In this document: positions 17,060-26,110 of the stretch, piece by piece
Position numbering within the stretch: position 1 is the stretch's first letter
Layout: the number at the start of each line of letters is the position of its first letter
Notes under the pieces: generated by a model
Database searches by the model: none
What the model was told of the DNA's origin: nothing
The model's input: the letters and a program-made list of their open reading frames with translations, nothing else
Position numbers and translations under genes: made by a program
Origin: Lachnospiraceae bacterium
GTDB taxonomy: Bacteria > Bacillota > Clostridia > Lachnospirales > Lachnospiraceae
DNA: 64,000 nt
Assembly (NCBI GenBank): GCA_017439665.1
Contig: JAFSIS010000070.1
Span: forward strand, 1-64,000
Direction of reading: 5' to 3'

Positions 17060-17921
17060 AGCCATATTTTTTGACTGGGACGGAACTGCCGTCATGTCCA
17101 GAAAGGCTCCGGCAGAGGAGGCAGTGGCAGCTATGAAGCCCCTTTTGGAAAAGGGAGTAAAGCTTGCCGTTATCAGCGGCACCACCTATGAAAACATAGC
17201 CGGAGGAGCCATAGAACGTTATTTTACCGAAAAGGAGCTGGAGAATCTTTATCTGGGTCTGGGAAGAGGGGCTTATAATTATGCCTTTAAAGGGGGAAAG
17301 CCCTATGTTTTTTCTCACTGTATTCCGGATAAGGAGGTGCTGGAAAAGATTCATCGCATCTGCTTTGAGATCCATATGGAGTTGAAAAATCGGTACGGTT
17401 TCAATACGGATATTGTTTTCAGCCGCCCCAACTACTGTAAAATTGACCTGATGGTGGAGAATAACCGGGGAGATAATCTGTTTATGCAGGAAAATGAGCT
17501 GGAATTGCTGAAAGAAAGTCTGAAAGCCCATGGTATCGACGGAGGGCTGCAGGCACTGATTGATCTAAGCCATAAAAAAGCGGCAGATTTTGGCATAAAG
17601 GTGGCTCCTACCTGCGATGCAAAATATCTGGAGGTAGGCATTTCCAGTAAAAGTGACAATGCAGATACTATTTTTACCCATTTACAAGAAGAACTTCCCG
17701 GACTGATGCCCCAGGACTGCTCCTTCTGGGGAGATGAGTATGTGGGGATAGAGGAAGGCATTTTTGGAAGTGACAGCTTCATGTGTACCAAAATAACAAA
17801 AGATGGTGATTTCTTCGATGTCTCCGATGTTCCTGGTGAACGCCCCCATAAAGTACAGGTTCTTGGAGGCTCCGTACAGACCTTTCTGGATTTCTTAGGG
17901 AAGCAGGCTGGGGAAGCATAA
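17046..17921 (+). CDS. HAD-superfamily hydrolase (Cof/IIB-like)
   Basis: 291 residues. Motif I is FFDWDGTA, motif II is in LAVISGTT, and the late motif WGDEYVGIEEG carries the acidic residues. The large cap domain and length (beta-phosphoglucomutases are about 215 residues) point to a Cof/HAD-IIB type phosphatase, not to PgmB. The ATG lies inside the GH65 end after an AAGGAAG site, so translation is coupled. It is probably a sugar-phosphate phosphatase for the pathway. No PgmB, the normal partner of GH65 enzymes, is in the window. Confidence 0.85.
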   Translation: MKTYKAIFFDWDGTAVMSRKAPAEEAVAAMKPLLEKGVKLAVISGTTYENIAGGAIERYFTEKELENLYLGLGRGAYNYAFKGGKPYVFSHCIPDKEVLEKIHRICFEIHMELKNRYGFNTDIVFSRPNYCKIDLMVENNRGDNLFMQENELELLKESLKAHGIDGGLQALIDLSHKKAADFGIKVAPTCDAKYLEVGISSKSDNADTIFTHLQEELPGLMPQDCSFWGDEYVGIEEGIFGSDSFMCTKITKDGDFFDVSDVPGERPHKVQVLGGSVQTFLDFLGKQAGEA

Positions 17922-17939
17922 AAACTGAAAAAAGTGAAA

Positions 17940-17986
17940 AAGATGGGGATGTTGTAAAAGTTTTTCTTTACAACGTCCCCATCTTA
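17940..17986 (+). terminator. Terminator of the sugar utilisation operon
   Basis: AAGATGGGGATGTTGTAAAG pairs with CTTTACAACGTCCCCATCTT around a five-base loop, giving a ~20-bp stem, followed by TATTAT. Confidence 0.8.
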
Positions 17987-18098
17987 TTATGATTCAGGAT
18001 ATTTTTTCTTGGTAAGACCTGTTTATAGTAGACTTTTTTGTCCAAAATAAGGTAAGATTGATTCAGGAAAAATGGCAGAGATGCATGGGGGAAAGTTT

Positions 18099-20339
18099 AT
18101 GGATGAGCGTGAGAAAAATATGAATTTGGTAAAAAGCCGGGTACCGGAGCTTATTGCCATTCCTATCGGATTATTCCACTTGAATAAAGGCGACAGATGG
18201 GGATGTATGTTCGTCAGTGACAAATGTATGGAAATTCTGGAGTGTACCATGGCCGATTTTCTGGACAAGCTTATGGAAATTGAGATCGTAAGCCTGATGG
18301 ATACACCGGAAAAAACGGTGGGTATGCTGTTGGAAAAGATGAAGCGTACCCGTGAGAGCGGGGCCTTTGTGGGGATGCGTGAAAACAACGCGGGAGAGCT
18401 TCAGTATATCCGGGGAAATCTCTCCGTTTCTATGAGTGCCGACGGAAGACTCCGTGTTTATGGACAGATTACGGATTATACGGCAAGCTACAGGCAGGAG
18501 AACAAGGATCAAAAAACAGAGGGGCCGGAAAAGGAAGAAGTACAGGTACAGCAGGAGATACAACGGGAACAGACCAGAGAGCAGAAGGAACAGATCTATC
18601 AGATCGTGGCGGGACATTCTAACCGGATCCTCTATGGCTATGATCTGAGAACCCGAACCACCAGGCCCTGGGATAAGATGAATAAGGAAAAGGATATCTT
18701 AAGCCACCTTTATGAAAATTCCTATTCTCAGGAGGAGGTACCCAACAATCCCTTTGTTTTGCCTGACAGTATTGAGGAGGTAAAGAATTTTTTTGCCTCT
18801 ATTCATCAGGGAATTCCTTCAGGAGAATGTAAGATACATCTGAGACTGGAGAATGGAGAACCCAGGTGGTATCATTTTAAATATTCTTCTTTATATGCAG
18901 GCGGTGAGCCTGAAACTGCCCTTATTTCCATTATGGATATAACTGAGCTCCATGAGCAGGAGCTGGCCTATCGTCGTTATGTACAGGCTCTTGACGGAGG
19001 GGCAGACGGGCTGCTGATGTACATTGAGAGTGATCTGACGGACGACAGGATTGAGAAGCTGGCAGGACAGATGCTCTCCGGCGGAGAACGGAATGTACAG
19101 TGCTCTCATACGGATTTTGGGCGGATGCTTTTGGAGGTAAAGTTTACCTTTGAAGAAGATATGAAGGCTAATCAATATTTTTCCTGCAGAAATCTGTTAA
19201 AGCTCTACACCCAGGGAGAGAAACAGCTGAAAAGTGAGTGGGAGGTCCGGTTTAAGGATGGCACGATGCATTGGCTGGAAATCCAGATCGTATTAATGGA
19301 TGATCCCTATAATGGACATGTTAAGGCCTTCTTTTCCATGCGGGATTTTACGGAGGAGCGTAAGGAGCGTATAGCGATCCTGAGGCGGGCTGAACTGGAT
19401 GCCATGACCGGGCTTTTCCGAAAAGGAGCAGGGGAAGAGAAGATTCGTCAGTGTCTTGCCCAGTCTACGGGAAAGGGAGGTATCCTGCTGACCATTGATC
19501 TGGATGATCTTAAGGGAATCAATGACAGCCTGGGGCATAAACAGGGGGATGCAGCCATTATTGGGATTGCAGAGACTCTGAAAAACCATTTTCGTAAGGA
19601 TGATATTCTGGTCCGTTCAGGTGGAGATGAATTTGTGGTTTATTTGCCGGGAGCCGGAGGAAGTGCAGGCCCGGTTGAGAGAGCCATCGTTTCTCTGCTG
19701 CAGAAGCTGGCCGGCACGTTTATCGGAGAGAAGCGGGAAAGAAGTATCCATTGCAGCATAGGCTGTGCGGTGGAAAAACCCGGAAAAGACAGCTATGATA
19801 CCCTGTTTAAGCGGGCAGATATAGCCCTTTATCATGTAAAACGAAACGGAAAGAACAATTATGCTTTCTATGAACCGGCCATGCTGGAGGCAGATTATCA
19901 ATTTAAGTTGAATCAGGCTGTTCCCATGGTCAACGAACGGGCCGGTGCGGGAGAATTGAAAGAGCTTCTGGGCGTGGTGGCTTCCCGCTATCCCGGAGTG
20001 GTCAGATTCAATCTGTCAAAGAATGAATACTGTATATTGAGTGCCGGAAACGATATCGAAAAGATGGAGCCCAGGGGCAGTATAGACGCTTTTTGGGAGA
20101 GCTGGTCAAAACAGATCCATCCGGAGGACAGAAAGAAGCTGTTGATCAGCCTGTCCAGAAACAGTCTCCTGAACAGATATACCAAGGGACGAAAAAAAGC
20201 GGCAGAAACTTATCGGAGTCAGGAGGATGCCGGTTGTAAGCGGATACAGGTAAAGGCACGATTCTATCAGAATGAGAGTGGAGATGTAGGTGCTTACCTT
20301 TTCTTCCGTCGGGAAAATAAAAAAGCGAAAAAGAAGTAG
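18099..20339 (+). CDS. Diguanylate cyclase with PAS-type sensor regions
   Basis: About 746 residues, soluble. Several PAS-like segments (residues ~10-130, ~190-290 and ~300-430) precede a GGDEF domain. VRSGGDEFVVYLPG is intact, and five residues upstream is RKDD, a match to the RxxD inhibitory site, so it should make cyclic-di-GMP with product feedback. A further PAS-like region follows GGDEF, which is less usual. GGGGGA suits the ATG at 18099; an earlier in-frame ATG at 18072 is also possible. No EAL or HD-GYP domain is present. The signal is unknown. Confidence 0.88.
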   Translation: MDEREKNMNLVKSRVPELIAIPIGLFHLNKGDRWGCMFVSDKCMEILECTMADFLDKLMEIEIVSLMDTPEKTVGMLLEKMKRTRESGAFVGMRENNAGELQYIRGNLSVSMSADGRLRVYGQITDYTASYRQENKDQKTEGPEKEEVQVQQEIQREQTREQKEQIYQIVAGHSNRILYGYDLRTRTTRPWDKMNKEKDILSHLYENSYSQEEVPNNPFVLPDSIEEVKNFFASIHQGIPSGECKIHLRLENGEPRWYHFKYSSLYAGGEPETALISIMDITELHEQELAYRRYVQALDGGADGLLMYIESDLTDDRIEKLAGQMLSGGERNVQCSHTDFGRMLLEVKFTFEEDMKANQYFSCRNLLKLYTQGEKQLKSEWEVRFKDGTMHWLEIQIVLMDDPYNGHVKAFFSMRDFTEERKERIAILRRAELDAMTGLFRKGAGEEKIRQCLAQSTGKGGILLTIDLDDLKGINDSLGHKQGDAAIIGIAETLKNHFRKDDILVRSGGDEFVVYLPGAGGSAGPVERAIVSLLQKLAGTFIGEKRERSIHCSIGCAVEKPGKDSYDTLFKRADIALYHVKRNGKNNYAFYEPAMLEADYQFKLNQAVPMVNERAGAGELKELLGVVASRYPGVVRFNLSKNEYCILSAGNDIEKMEPRGSIDAFWESWSKQIHPEDRKKLLISLSRNSLLNRYTKGRKKAAETYRSQEDAGCKRIQVKARFYQNESGDVGAYLFFRRENKKAKKK

Positions 20340-20375
20340 CTGCCCTTTCAGTGAAAAAAGAAGGAGGAAGTATGT

Positions 20376-21089
20376 ATGAGCGGGATTGAACAGTTAAAGG
20401 AAATGATCGACCGTACCGACAATCTGGTTTTCTTTGGTGGGGCAGGTGTATCTACAGAGAGTGGGATACCGGATTTTCGGAGTGTAGACGGTCTTTATCA
20501 TCAGAAATACGATTATCCTCCGGAAACCATTTTAAGCCATACCTTTTACCGTCGGAAAACGGAAGAGTTTTATCGGTTTTACCGGGATAAGATGCTCTGT
20601 CTGACGGCGAAACCCAATGCGGCCCATATCAAGCTGGCTCAGTGGGAAGAGGAGGGAAAACTGAAAGCGGTGATCACCCAGAATATTGATGGACTCCACC
20701 AGGCAGCAGGCAGTAAGAAGGTATTGGAGCTGCACGGTTCGGTATTAAGAAATTATTGTGAACGCTGCCATAAATTTTATGATGCCGAATATATTCTGCA
20801 TTCCAAAGGAGTACCTGTCTGTGAGTGTGGCGGCAGTATCAAGCCGGATGTGGTTCTCTATGAAGAAGGTCTGGATAACGATATCCTGCAGGAATCCATC
20901 CGTTGTATCAGCAATGCTGACGTGTTGATCATTGGCGGTACCTCTCTGGCGGTTTATCCGGCGGCGGGACTCATCGATTATTATCGGGGAAATAAGCTGG
21001 TACTGGTAAATAAGACGCCTACCCCCAAGGATGGGCAGGCAGATCTGGTGGTGACAGGGAGTATAGGTGAGATTTTCAGTCAGCTGTAA
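20376..21089 (+). CDS. cobB: NAD-dependent protein deacylase (sirtuin)
   Basis: 237 residues with all SIR2 signatures: [24 protein letters not shown] (catalytic His follows in LELHGS), a zinc ribbon with CERC and CEC, and [12 protein letters not shown]. It removes acyl groups from lysines using NAD+. AAGGAGG is eight bases from the ATG. It precedes DUF951 and the rpsF group on the same strand. Length is normal for a bacterial class III/U sirtuin. Confidence 0.93.
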   Translation: MSGIEQLKEMIDRTDNLVFFGGAGVSTESGIPDFRSVDGLYHQKYDYPPETILSHTFYRRKTEEFYRFYRDKMLCLTAKPNAAHIKLAQWEEEGKLKAVITQNIDGLHQAAGSKKVLELHGSVLRNYCERCHKFYDAEYILHSKGVPVCECGGSIKPDVVLYEEGLDNDILQESIRCISNADVLIIGGTSLAVYPAAGLIDYYRGNKLVLVNKTPTPKDGQADLVVTGSIGEIFSQL

Positions 21090-21123
21090 GTGACTTGGAG
21101 AAATTTGATCAGGAGAGATGATT

Positions 21124-21312
21124 ATGGATATTCAGGTGGGCGATATTCTTACCATGAAAAAACAGCATCCCTGCGGAAGTAAGGAATGGCTGGTTTTAAG
21201 GATAGGAGCAGATTTTAGGCTGAAATGTGAGGGCTGCGGCCACCAGATTATGATCGCCAGACCTCAGGCAGAAAAAAATATCCGGAAAGTGGACAAAAAG
21301 CCTTGCGAATAA
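21124..21312 (+). CDS. DUF951 family protein
   Basis: 62 residues. The fold is recognisable from DIQVGDILTMKKQHPCGSKEW and CEGCGHQIMI. AGGAG eight bases upstream selects the second ATG. The CxxC pair and basic character suggest a nucleic-acid-binding zinc knuckle. Genes of this family commonly sit just before rpsF in Firmicutes, as here. Function is not established. Confidence 0.85.
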   Translation: MDIQVGDILTMKKQHPCGSKEWLVLRIGADFRLKCEGCGHQIMIARPQAEKNIRKVDKKPCE

Positions 21313-21331
21313 AGGATTTTTATGGTAACAT
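21303..21331 (+). promoter_or_regulatory. Possible promoter of rpsF-ssb-rpsR
   Basis: TTGCGA, a 17-base spacer and TAACAT, overlapping the end of the DUF951 gene. The match is modest. Confidence 0.35.
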
Positions 21332-21357
21332 ATCAAACCGTGATATATTAATTCCTT

Positions 21358-21377
21358 GCTCCGGAATTTTCCGGGGC
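21358..21377 (+). promoter_or_regulatory. Hairpin in the rpsF leader, candidate S6:S18 binding site
   Basis: GCTCCGGAA and TTCCGGGGC form a nine-pair stem about 25 bases before rpsF. S6:S18 leader RNAs in many bacteria carry a CCG-containing stem here for autoregulation. I have not aligned it to the published model. Confidence 0.35.
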
Positions 21378-21402
21378 CAGAGACCAAAAGGAGGTAACTA
21401 GC

Positions 21403-21690
21403 ATGAACAAATATGAATTAGCAGTTGTTGTGAGTGCGAAAATCGAAGACGATGAAAGAACCGCTACCATTGACAAGGTAAAGGCTACGATCGAAAGATT
21501 CGGCGGCCAGATTACCAATGTTGATGATTGGGGAAAGAAGAGATTGGCTTACGAAGTTCAGAAAATGAAAGAAGCTTTTTACTACTTCATCCAGTTCGAT
21601 GCTGAAAGCACTGTTCCTGCTGAAATCGAGAGCCGTGTTCGTATCATGGACAACGTTCTCAGATATTTATGCGTTAAGCAGGAAGCTTAA
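21403..21690 (+). CDS. rpsF: 30S ribosomal protein S6
   Basis: 95 residues: MNKYELAVVVSAKI, IERFGGQITNVDDWGKKRLAYEV and VRIMDNVLRYL are canonical S6 blocks. It binds S18 in the 30S platform. AGGAGG precedes the ATG. It is first in the conserved rpsF-ssb-rpsR operon. Confidence 0.97.
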   Translation: MNKYELAVVVSAKIEDDERTATIDKVKATIERFGGQITNVDDWGKKRLAYEVQKMKEAFYYFIQFDAESTVPAEIESRVRIMDNVLRYLCVKQEA

Positions 21691-21728
21691 GAGGCGTACC
21701 TTCCGGTATGCCGGAAAGGGAGATGAAG

Positions 21729-22187
21729 ATGAATAAAGTAATTTTGATGGGGCGTTTAACCAGAGATCCTGAGGTGAGATATTCTCAGAACAGTGAAACT
21801 CCCATGGCCGTTGCCAGATTTTCACTGGCAGTGGATAGAAGAGGAAGCCGTAACAGCGCAGATGGGCAGACCGCAGATTTCATTAACTGTGTGGCCTTTG
21901 GCAGACTGGGTGAATTTGCAGAGAAGTATCTCCACAAAGGAACCAAGGTAGCCCTGGGCGGACGTATCCAGACCGGAAGCTATACCAACAGGGATGGACA
22001 GAAGGTCTATACAACGGACGTTGTTGCGGAGGATATCGAGTTTGCAGAGAGCAAGAACGCTTCTTCGGGAGGCGGTGAGTTTTCAGGCTTTGGTGGTGGA
22101 AATACCAGCCGTCCTGAACCGGTATCCGCAGGTGATGGCTTCATGAATATTCCGGACGGAATTGATGAGGAATTACCTTTCAACTAA
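21729..22187 (+). CDS. ssb: Single-stranded DNA-binding protein
   Basis: 152 residues. The OB fold is seen in MNKVILMGRLTRDPEVRYS, FINCVAFGRLGEFAEKYLHKGTKV and TDVVAEDIEF. A Gly-rich linker and the acidic tip DEELPFN, the docking site for replication and repair proteins, follow. AGGGAG eight bases before 21729 selects this ATG over two earlier ones. Lies between rpsF and rpsR as usual. Confidence 0.96.
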   Translation: MNKVILMGRLTRDPEVRYSQNSETPMAVARFSLAVDRRGSRNSADGQTADFINCVAFGRLGEFAEKYLHKGTKVALGGRIQTGSYTNRDGQKVYTTDVVAEDIEFAESKNASSGGGEFSGFGGGNTSRPEPVSAGDGFMNIPDGIDEELPFN

Positions 22188-22240
22188 GTGATCAGGAAGC
22201 CGGAAAGATTCCGGTGAGTTTAAGATAGGAGGCATTTATC

Positions 22241-22504
22241 ATGGCTTTTAACAAGACTGACAAGGCTGATTCTCCAATGAAGAGAAGAGGCGGTATTCGC
22301 AGAAGAAAAAAAGTTTGTGTTTTCTGTGGAAAAGATAATGTAATCGATTACAAGGATACCAATAAGCTGAAAAGATACGTATCCGAAAGAGGAAAAATCC
22401 TTCCCAGAAGAATCACAGGAAACTGTGCAAAGCATCAGAGAGCTCTTACCGTAGCGATCAAGAGAGCCCGCCATGTGGCCCTGATGCCTTATACCTGTGA
22501 CTAA
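22241..22504 (+). CDS. rpsR: 30S ribosomal protein S18
   Basis: 87 residues: [37 protein letters not shown] is diagnostic of S18, including the CxxC that marks the zinc-type form. TAGGAGG precedes the ATG. It ends the operon before a strong terminator. Confidence 0.97.
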   Translation: MAFNKTDKADSPMKRRGGIRRRKKVCVFCGKDNVIDYKDTNKLKRYVSERGKILPRRITGNCAKHQRALTVAIKRARHVALMPYTCD

Positions 22505-22530
22505 GCTCGAAGAATAAAATAATCAACAAC

Positions 22531-22568
22531 AAAAGTCGGTTGACAGTTACTGTCAATCGGCTTTTGCT
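22531..22568 (+). terminator. Terminator after rpsR
   Basis: AAAAGTCGGTTGACAG pairs with CTGTCAATCGGCTTTT around a three-base loop. Confidence 0.8.
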
Positions 22569-22702
22569 ATTTTGTGTATTTCTTATAAATATTTTCCTGG
22601 AAAAAGGTGTGGATAATTGATTAAAATTTTGGAAAAATGTGAATAAATAATATTAATAATCTCAGAAAAATGTGTTATTCTATTACTGGCCACTAAGAAA
22701 GG

Positions 22703-24007
22703 ATGGTGATCTGTCTGAAACGTAATGCAATTCAGGTGCTTATAAACTGGAAAACCGGTGATGAGCGTAAACCGATGGTTTTGAAAGGTGCACGACAAGT
22801 TGGAAAAACATGGTTGATGAAGGAGTTTGGAAGAAATTACTACGATAGCCATGCCTATTTCAATTTTGACGAGGAAGATGAACTTAAGTCTATTTTTGAG
22901 ACAAATAAAAATCCCCATCGAATTATCGAGCTTCTTTCCATGATCACAGGTGAGAAGATCCTTCCTGAAAAAACACTGATTATCTTTGATGAGATTCAGG
23001 AATGTCCGGAGGCACTTAATGGGCTGAAATACTTTAAAGAAAAAGCAAATGAGTATCATGTTATTGCCGCCGGCAGTCTGCTTGGTACGCTTCTTGCAAA
23101 ACCAAAATCCTATCCGGTTGGAATGGTAAATCTGCTTGATATTTTTCCATTGACTTTTGATGAATTTCTTGATGCAACTGATCCCGTGCTTTTTGTATAT
23201 TATGAAAGCATTCAGAAGGGACAGCAAATTGAGGAAATCTTTCATAACCGTTTACTGGATGCCTATAATAATTACCTGATCATCGGTGGAATGCCGGAAT
23301 GCGTTGCATCCTGGGTAAAGTACAAGGATCCTGCTCTTATTTCTCAGATACAAAGAGAGTTGATTGAAGTCTATGAAAATGACTTCTCGAAGCACAATGG
23401 TAAGATCAACAGTGGGCGTATCCTTATGGTCTTCCGCAGTATTGTCGCGCAGCTTGCAAAACCAAACGAGAAGTTTATGTATGGAGCTGTGAGAGAAGGC
23501 GGTAGAGCAAGAGATTTTGAAGAGGCTATTGAGTGGCTTGTATCAGCAGGTATGCTCAATCGTGTCTATAATGTTTCGAAGATGGAGCATCCACTGTCTG
23601 CTTTTGATAAGCTGGATCAATTCAAGCTATTTGTCTTTGATACGGGCCTTCTCAAACACATGGCTGGTATAGATAACAGTGCTATCCTTCTGAAAGCCGA
23701 CTATCAGTTCAAGGGTCCTCTGACTGAGAATTATGTTTTACAGCAGCTTCGTGGGCAGTTCGATATTGAGCCCAGATACTTCTCTGACAAAAATAGAGAG
23801 ATAGATTTTGTCCTGCAGTATGGTACTGAGATTATTCCTATTGAGGCAAAAGGTGGGGAGGATAAGTCTGCACCTTCGTTCAAGAAATATATCTTGGACC
23901 ATCATCCTGATCATGCCCTTCGTTATTCAAAGCGCGGATACAGGAAGGATGGGTTCGTTACCAACCTTCCTTTGTACCTTGCAGGAAAAACAAGGGAATT
24001 ACTTTGA
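22703..24007 (+). CDS. AAA ATPase with DUF4143 domain
   Basis: 434 residues. Walker A is GARQVGKTW, Walker B is LIIFDEIQEC, then a sensor region AAGSLLG. The C-terminal DUF4143 domain has the nuclease-like pattern EIDFVLQYG, PIEAKGG. These proteins are widespread, often patchy and mobile accessory genes of unknown role. The start is unclear: AAAGG directly abuts the ATG at 22703, and homologues begin near KRNAIQ, so a non-ATG start nearby is possible. It stands alone between two terminators, consistent with insertion between rpsR and the next cluster. Confidence 0.82.
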   Translation: MVICLKRNAIQVLINWKTGDERKPMVLKGARQVGKTWLMKEFGRNYYDSHAYFNFDEEDELKSIFETNKNPHRIIELLSMITGEKILPEKTLIIFDEIQECPEALNGLKYFKEKANEYHVIAAGSLLGTLLAKPKSYPVGMVNLLDIFPLTFDEFLDATDPVLFVYYESIQKGQQIEEIFHNRLLDAYNNYLIIGGMPECVASWVKYKDPALISQIQRELIEVYENDFSKHNGKINSGRILMVFRSIVAQLAKPNEKFMYGAVREGGRARDFEEAIEWLVSAGMLNRVYNVSKMEHPLSAFDKLDQFKLFVFDTGLLKHMAGIDNSAILLKADYQFKGPLTENYVLQQLRGQFDIEPRYFSDKNREIDFVLQYGTEIIPIEAKGGEDKSAPSFKKYILDHHPDHALRYSKRGYRKDGFVTNLPLYLAGKTRELL

Positions 24008-24013
24008 TGTTAG

Positions 24014-24060
24014 AAAGGAGCTATCGGTTAAAGGTTAACTTTAATCAATAGCTCCTTTTT
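24014..24060. terminator. Bidirectional terminator between convergent genes
   Basis: AAAGGAGCTAT pairs with ATAGCTCCTTT with T tracts on the plus side. It separates the DUF4143 ATPase (+) from the ABC ATPase (-). Confidence 0.75.
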
Positions 24061-24068
24061 GGAATTTA

Positions 24069-24872
24069 CTAGTATTCATTCCCCGCAGCAATGGACAGGG
24101 GCATTACGCAGGTATACTTCTGCTCTTTGTGATAGAAGTCCTTGATTTTTACATTCACACCGAAGGCTTTCTCCAGATGGTGCTCTGCAATACTGCTGTG
24201 GGCAGGTCCGAAGATACTGTTTCCGTTACGGTTTAAAATCAGAGCCTTATCAGAAAGAGAGATAGCATGATCGGGATAGTGGGTATTCACAATAGAAGAA
24301 ATACCCTCTTCGTCTCTCAGCGTCTTAATCGTTTCGAGAACGATCAGCTGATTTTTAAAGTCCAGGTTAGATTCGGGTTCATCCAGAATCAGCAGCTTGG
24401 GTTCGGAGGCCAGAGCACGGGCAATGAGAACCATCTGCAGTTCACCGCCGCTGATTTTGCTACAAAGCTTACCCCTCAGGTAGCCGATACCGATACGGTC
24501 GATGCAGCGGGAAGCGATTTCCCGGTCATGCTTTCCCGGCTGCTCCAGAACCTTCAGATGGCTGTTTCTGCCCAGAAGAACCATTTCATCCACCGTATAG
24601 GCAAAGGCAGAAAGCTTGGCCTGGGGCACATAGCCGATAGAGCTCCAAAGCTCAGAATGCTTCATTTTGGCAATATTTTTTCCGTCGATCTGTGTTTCTC
24701 CCTGATCCCAGCGAAGCAGACCCAAGGTACATTTTAAAAGAGTAGTCTTTCCTACACCGTTGGGGCCAAGAATGGACAGAATTTCACGGGGCTGGACATC
24801 AAAGTTGATTTTATTCAGCACCTGACGTCCACCGGGATAGCTGAAACAGCCATTTTTTACACTAAATTCCAT
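24069..24872 (-). CDS. ABC transporter ATPase, FecE/BtuD type
   Basis: 267 residues. Walker A GPNGVGKTT, signature ISGGEL and Walker B LLILDEPESNLD are intact. The overall form matches ATPases of the iron-chelate, haem and cobalamin import family. GAGGAG before MEFSV fixes the start. It ends the operon SBP1 - NifH-like - NifD-like - NifK-like - ATPase. Its FecCD permease is encoded on the other strand at 31.98 kb. Association of such an ATPase with nitrogenase-like genes is the key context of this region. Confidence 0.9.
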   Translation of the reverse strand: MEFSVKNGCFSYPGGRQVLNKINFDVQPREILSILGPNGVGKTTLLKCTLGLLRWDQGETQIDGKNIAKMKHSELWSSIGYVPQAKLSAFAYTVDEMVLLGRNSHLKVLEQPGKHDREIASRCIDRIGIGYLRGKLCSKISGGELQMVLIARALASEPKLLILDEPESNLDFKNQLIVLETIKTLRDEEGISSIVNTHYPDHAISLSDKALILNRNGNSIFGPAHSSIAEHHLEKAFGVNVKIKDFYHKEQKYTCVMPLSIAAGNEY

Positions 24873-24889
24873 AATAATCTCCTCAATTT

Positions 24890-26110
24890 TCAATAATTCA
24901 CAGCTTTCTCATCCTGAGAAAGGGATTTAAGATGCATATCCCATCCGTCACTCACATAAATCCATCGTTTCTGATGCATCAGCTTACTGGAAATGGCATA
25001 CTTAGGCAATTCGATTAATTGTACCCCTGCCTGATTTTTCCTGAGGGCAAGGATAAGAGGATCTGCAATGATCAGATTATAATCCTCAGAATTTACAGCC
25101 TTTATGATATCATTTTCAGTTTTAGCAAAAGACATATTCAGTCCGTCTACGCCGCTGTCTTTTTCAAATAGGGAAAGCACATCTATGTGGGAATAGCCTT
25201 CTGCCATCAGTGTTGTCCGAATGGAAGAAGCAATGATGCCATCCTCCAGAATCAGGGCTTTTTTGCCGGAAGCTTCTGCCCCCATACTTATTGGAATAGG
25301 GATCTGGGAAACCTCCAGACTTTTCTTCGTATGAAGAACCCGTTTCAGACAGTCAAAATAGTGGGCACTTCCGGCATCTCCGATGGGAAGACCGGCCAAA
25401 TAGGGGATGTGATAGTGTTTTTCCATATACTGGGCGGTAACAGCACCGGCCTGGGTAATTGCCAGATTGATATCGGCATAATGGAAACGCTGATAATCCT
25501 CAAGGGTATTTCCCATAAAGAAGCTGACATTTACGGCATATCCTTTGGCTTCAAGCAGCCGTCGGAGAGCCTGAACATTTTCCTCACTCATATCCAGGGG
25601 TGTAGCCCCCAGAATATTTACACTTTTACCACTTTTTTGGTGTTCAGCCACAGGCATGTAAGGAGGTGCAAGGCGGGCAAGCAGTTTTTCAGCTGCCATG
25701 ATCACTCCATCCTTATAGCTTCCCTTCATTCCACAGGTATCAAAGCCGAAGGTGGGAAGACCGGTCCGGTGTTCGATTTCTCTGGCAACTCCGTCAAAAT
25801 CAAAACCGATTACCATAGGCACAGGGCTGCCCACGATGGCAATAAAGGCAGGCTTCATCTCTGCAGCTGCCTGAACAATCTTTTGAATATAGACTTCTTC
25901 ATTTCCTAAAATAGCATCATTTTTACGCAGGCTGGTACAGTAGACCAGCTGCCTGGAATCATAGGATCTGGGTTCATCAAAGCCCACATAGTTTCCGGTA
26001 CAGCCGGAAGCATCATGGATACAGAGCATCCCACCCAGCTCATAGAGGGCGGAACCTACGCCAGAGTAATCACCGGCAAAGGGGGGTAAGTATCGATATA
26101 ATCTTTTCAT
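24890..26110 (-). CDS. Nitrogenase-like component 1 subunit (NifK/BchB-like)
   Basis: 406 residues of the oxidoreductase/nitrogenase component 1 family. HDASGCTGNY (Cys37) corresponds to the HGxxGC cluster-ligand motif. NDAILGNEEVYIQKIV is the usual GG(x)ExL-type helix and NLAITQAGAVTAQYMEKHY a later conserved block. The third cluster Cys of NifD/NifK (C-P-x-x-IGDD) is replaced here by SPVPMVIGFDFDG. Other Cys are at 30, 58 and 126. It abuts the NifD-like gene (shared base 26110) and precedes the ABC ATPase. With its partner it should form a heterotetramer that receives electrons from the NifH-like protein. Substrate unknown. Confidence 0.85.
   Translation of the reverse strand: MKRLYRYLPPFAGDYSGVGSALYELGGMLCIHDASGCTGNYVGFDEPRSYDSRQLVYCTSLRKNDAILGNEEVYIQKIVQAAAEMKPAFIAIVGSPVPMVIGFDFDGVAREIEHRTGLPTFGFDTCGMKGSYKDGVIMAAEKLLARLAPPYMPVAEHQKSGKSVNILGATPLDMSEENVQALRRLLEAKGYAVNVSFFMGNTLEDYQRFHYADINLAITQAGAVTAQYMEKHYHIPYLAGLPIGDAGSAHYFDCLKRVLHTKKSLEVSQIPIPISMGAEASGKKALILEDGIIASSIRTTLMAEGYSHIDVLSLFEKDSGVDGLNMSFAKTENDIIKAVNSEDYNLIIADPLILALRKNQAGVQLIELPKYAISSKLMHQKRWIYVSDGWDMHLKSLSQDEKAVNY

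Noticed and set aside
17046..17921. Beta-phosphoglucomutase
   Set aside because: Although adjacent to GH65, the protein is about 75 residues too long and has a Cof/IIB-type cap instead of the PgmB sequence pattern.
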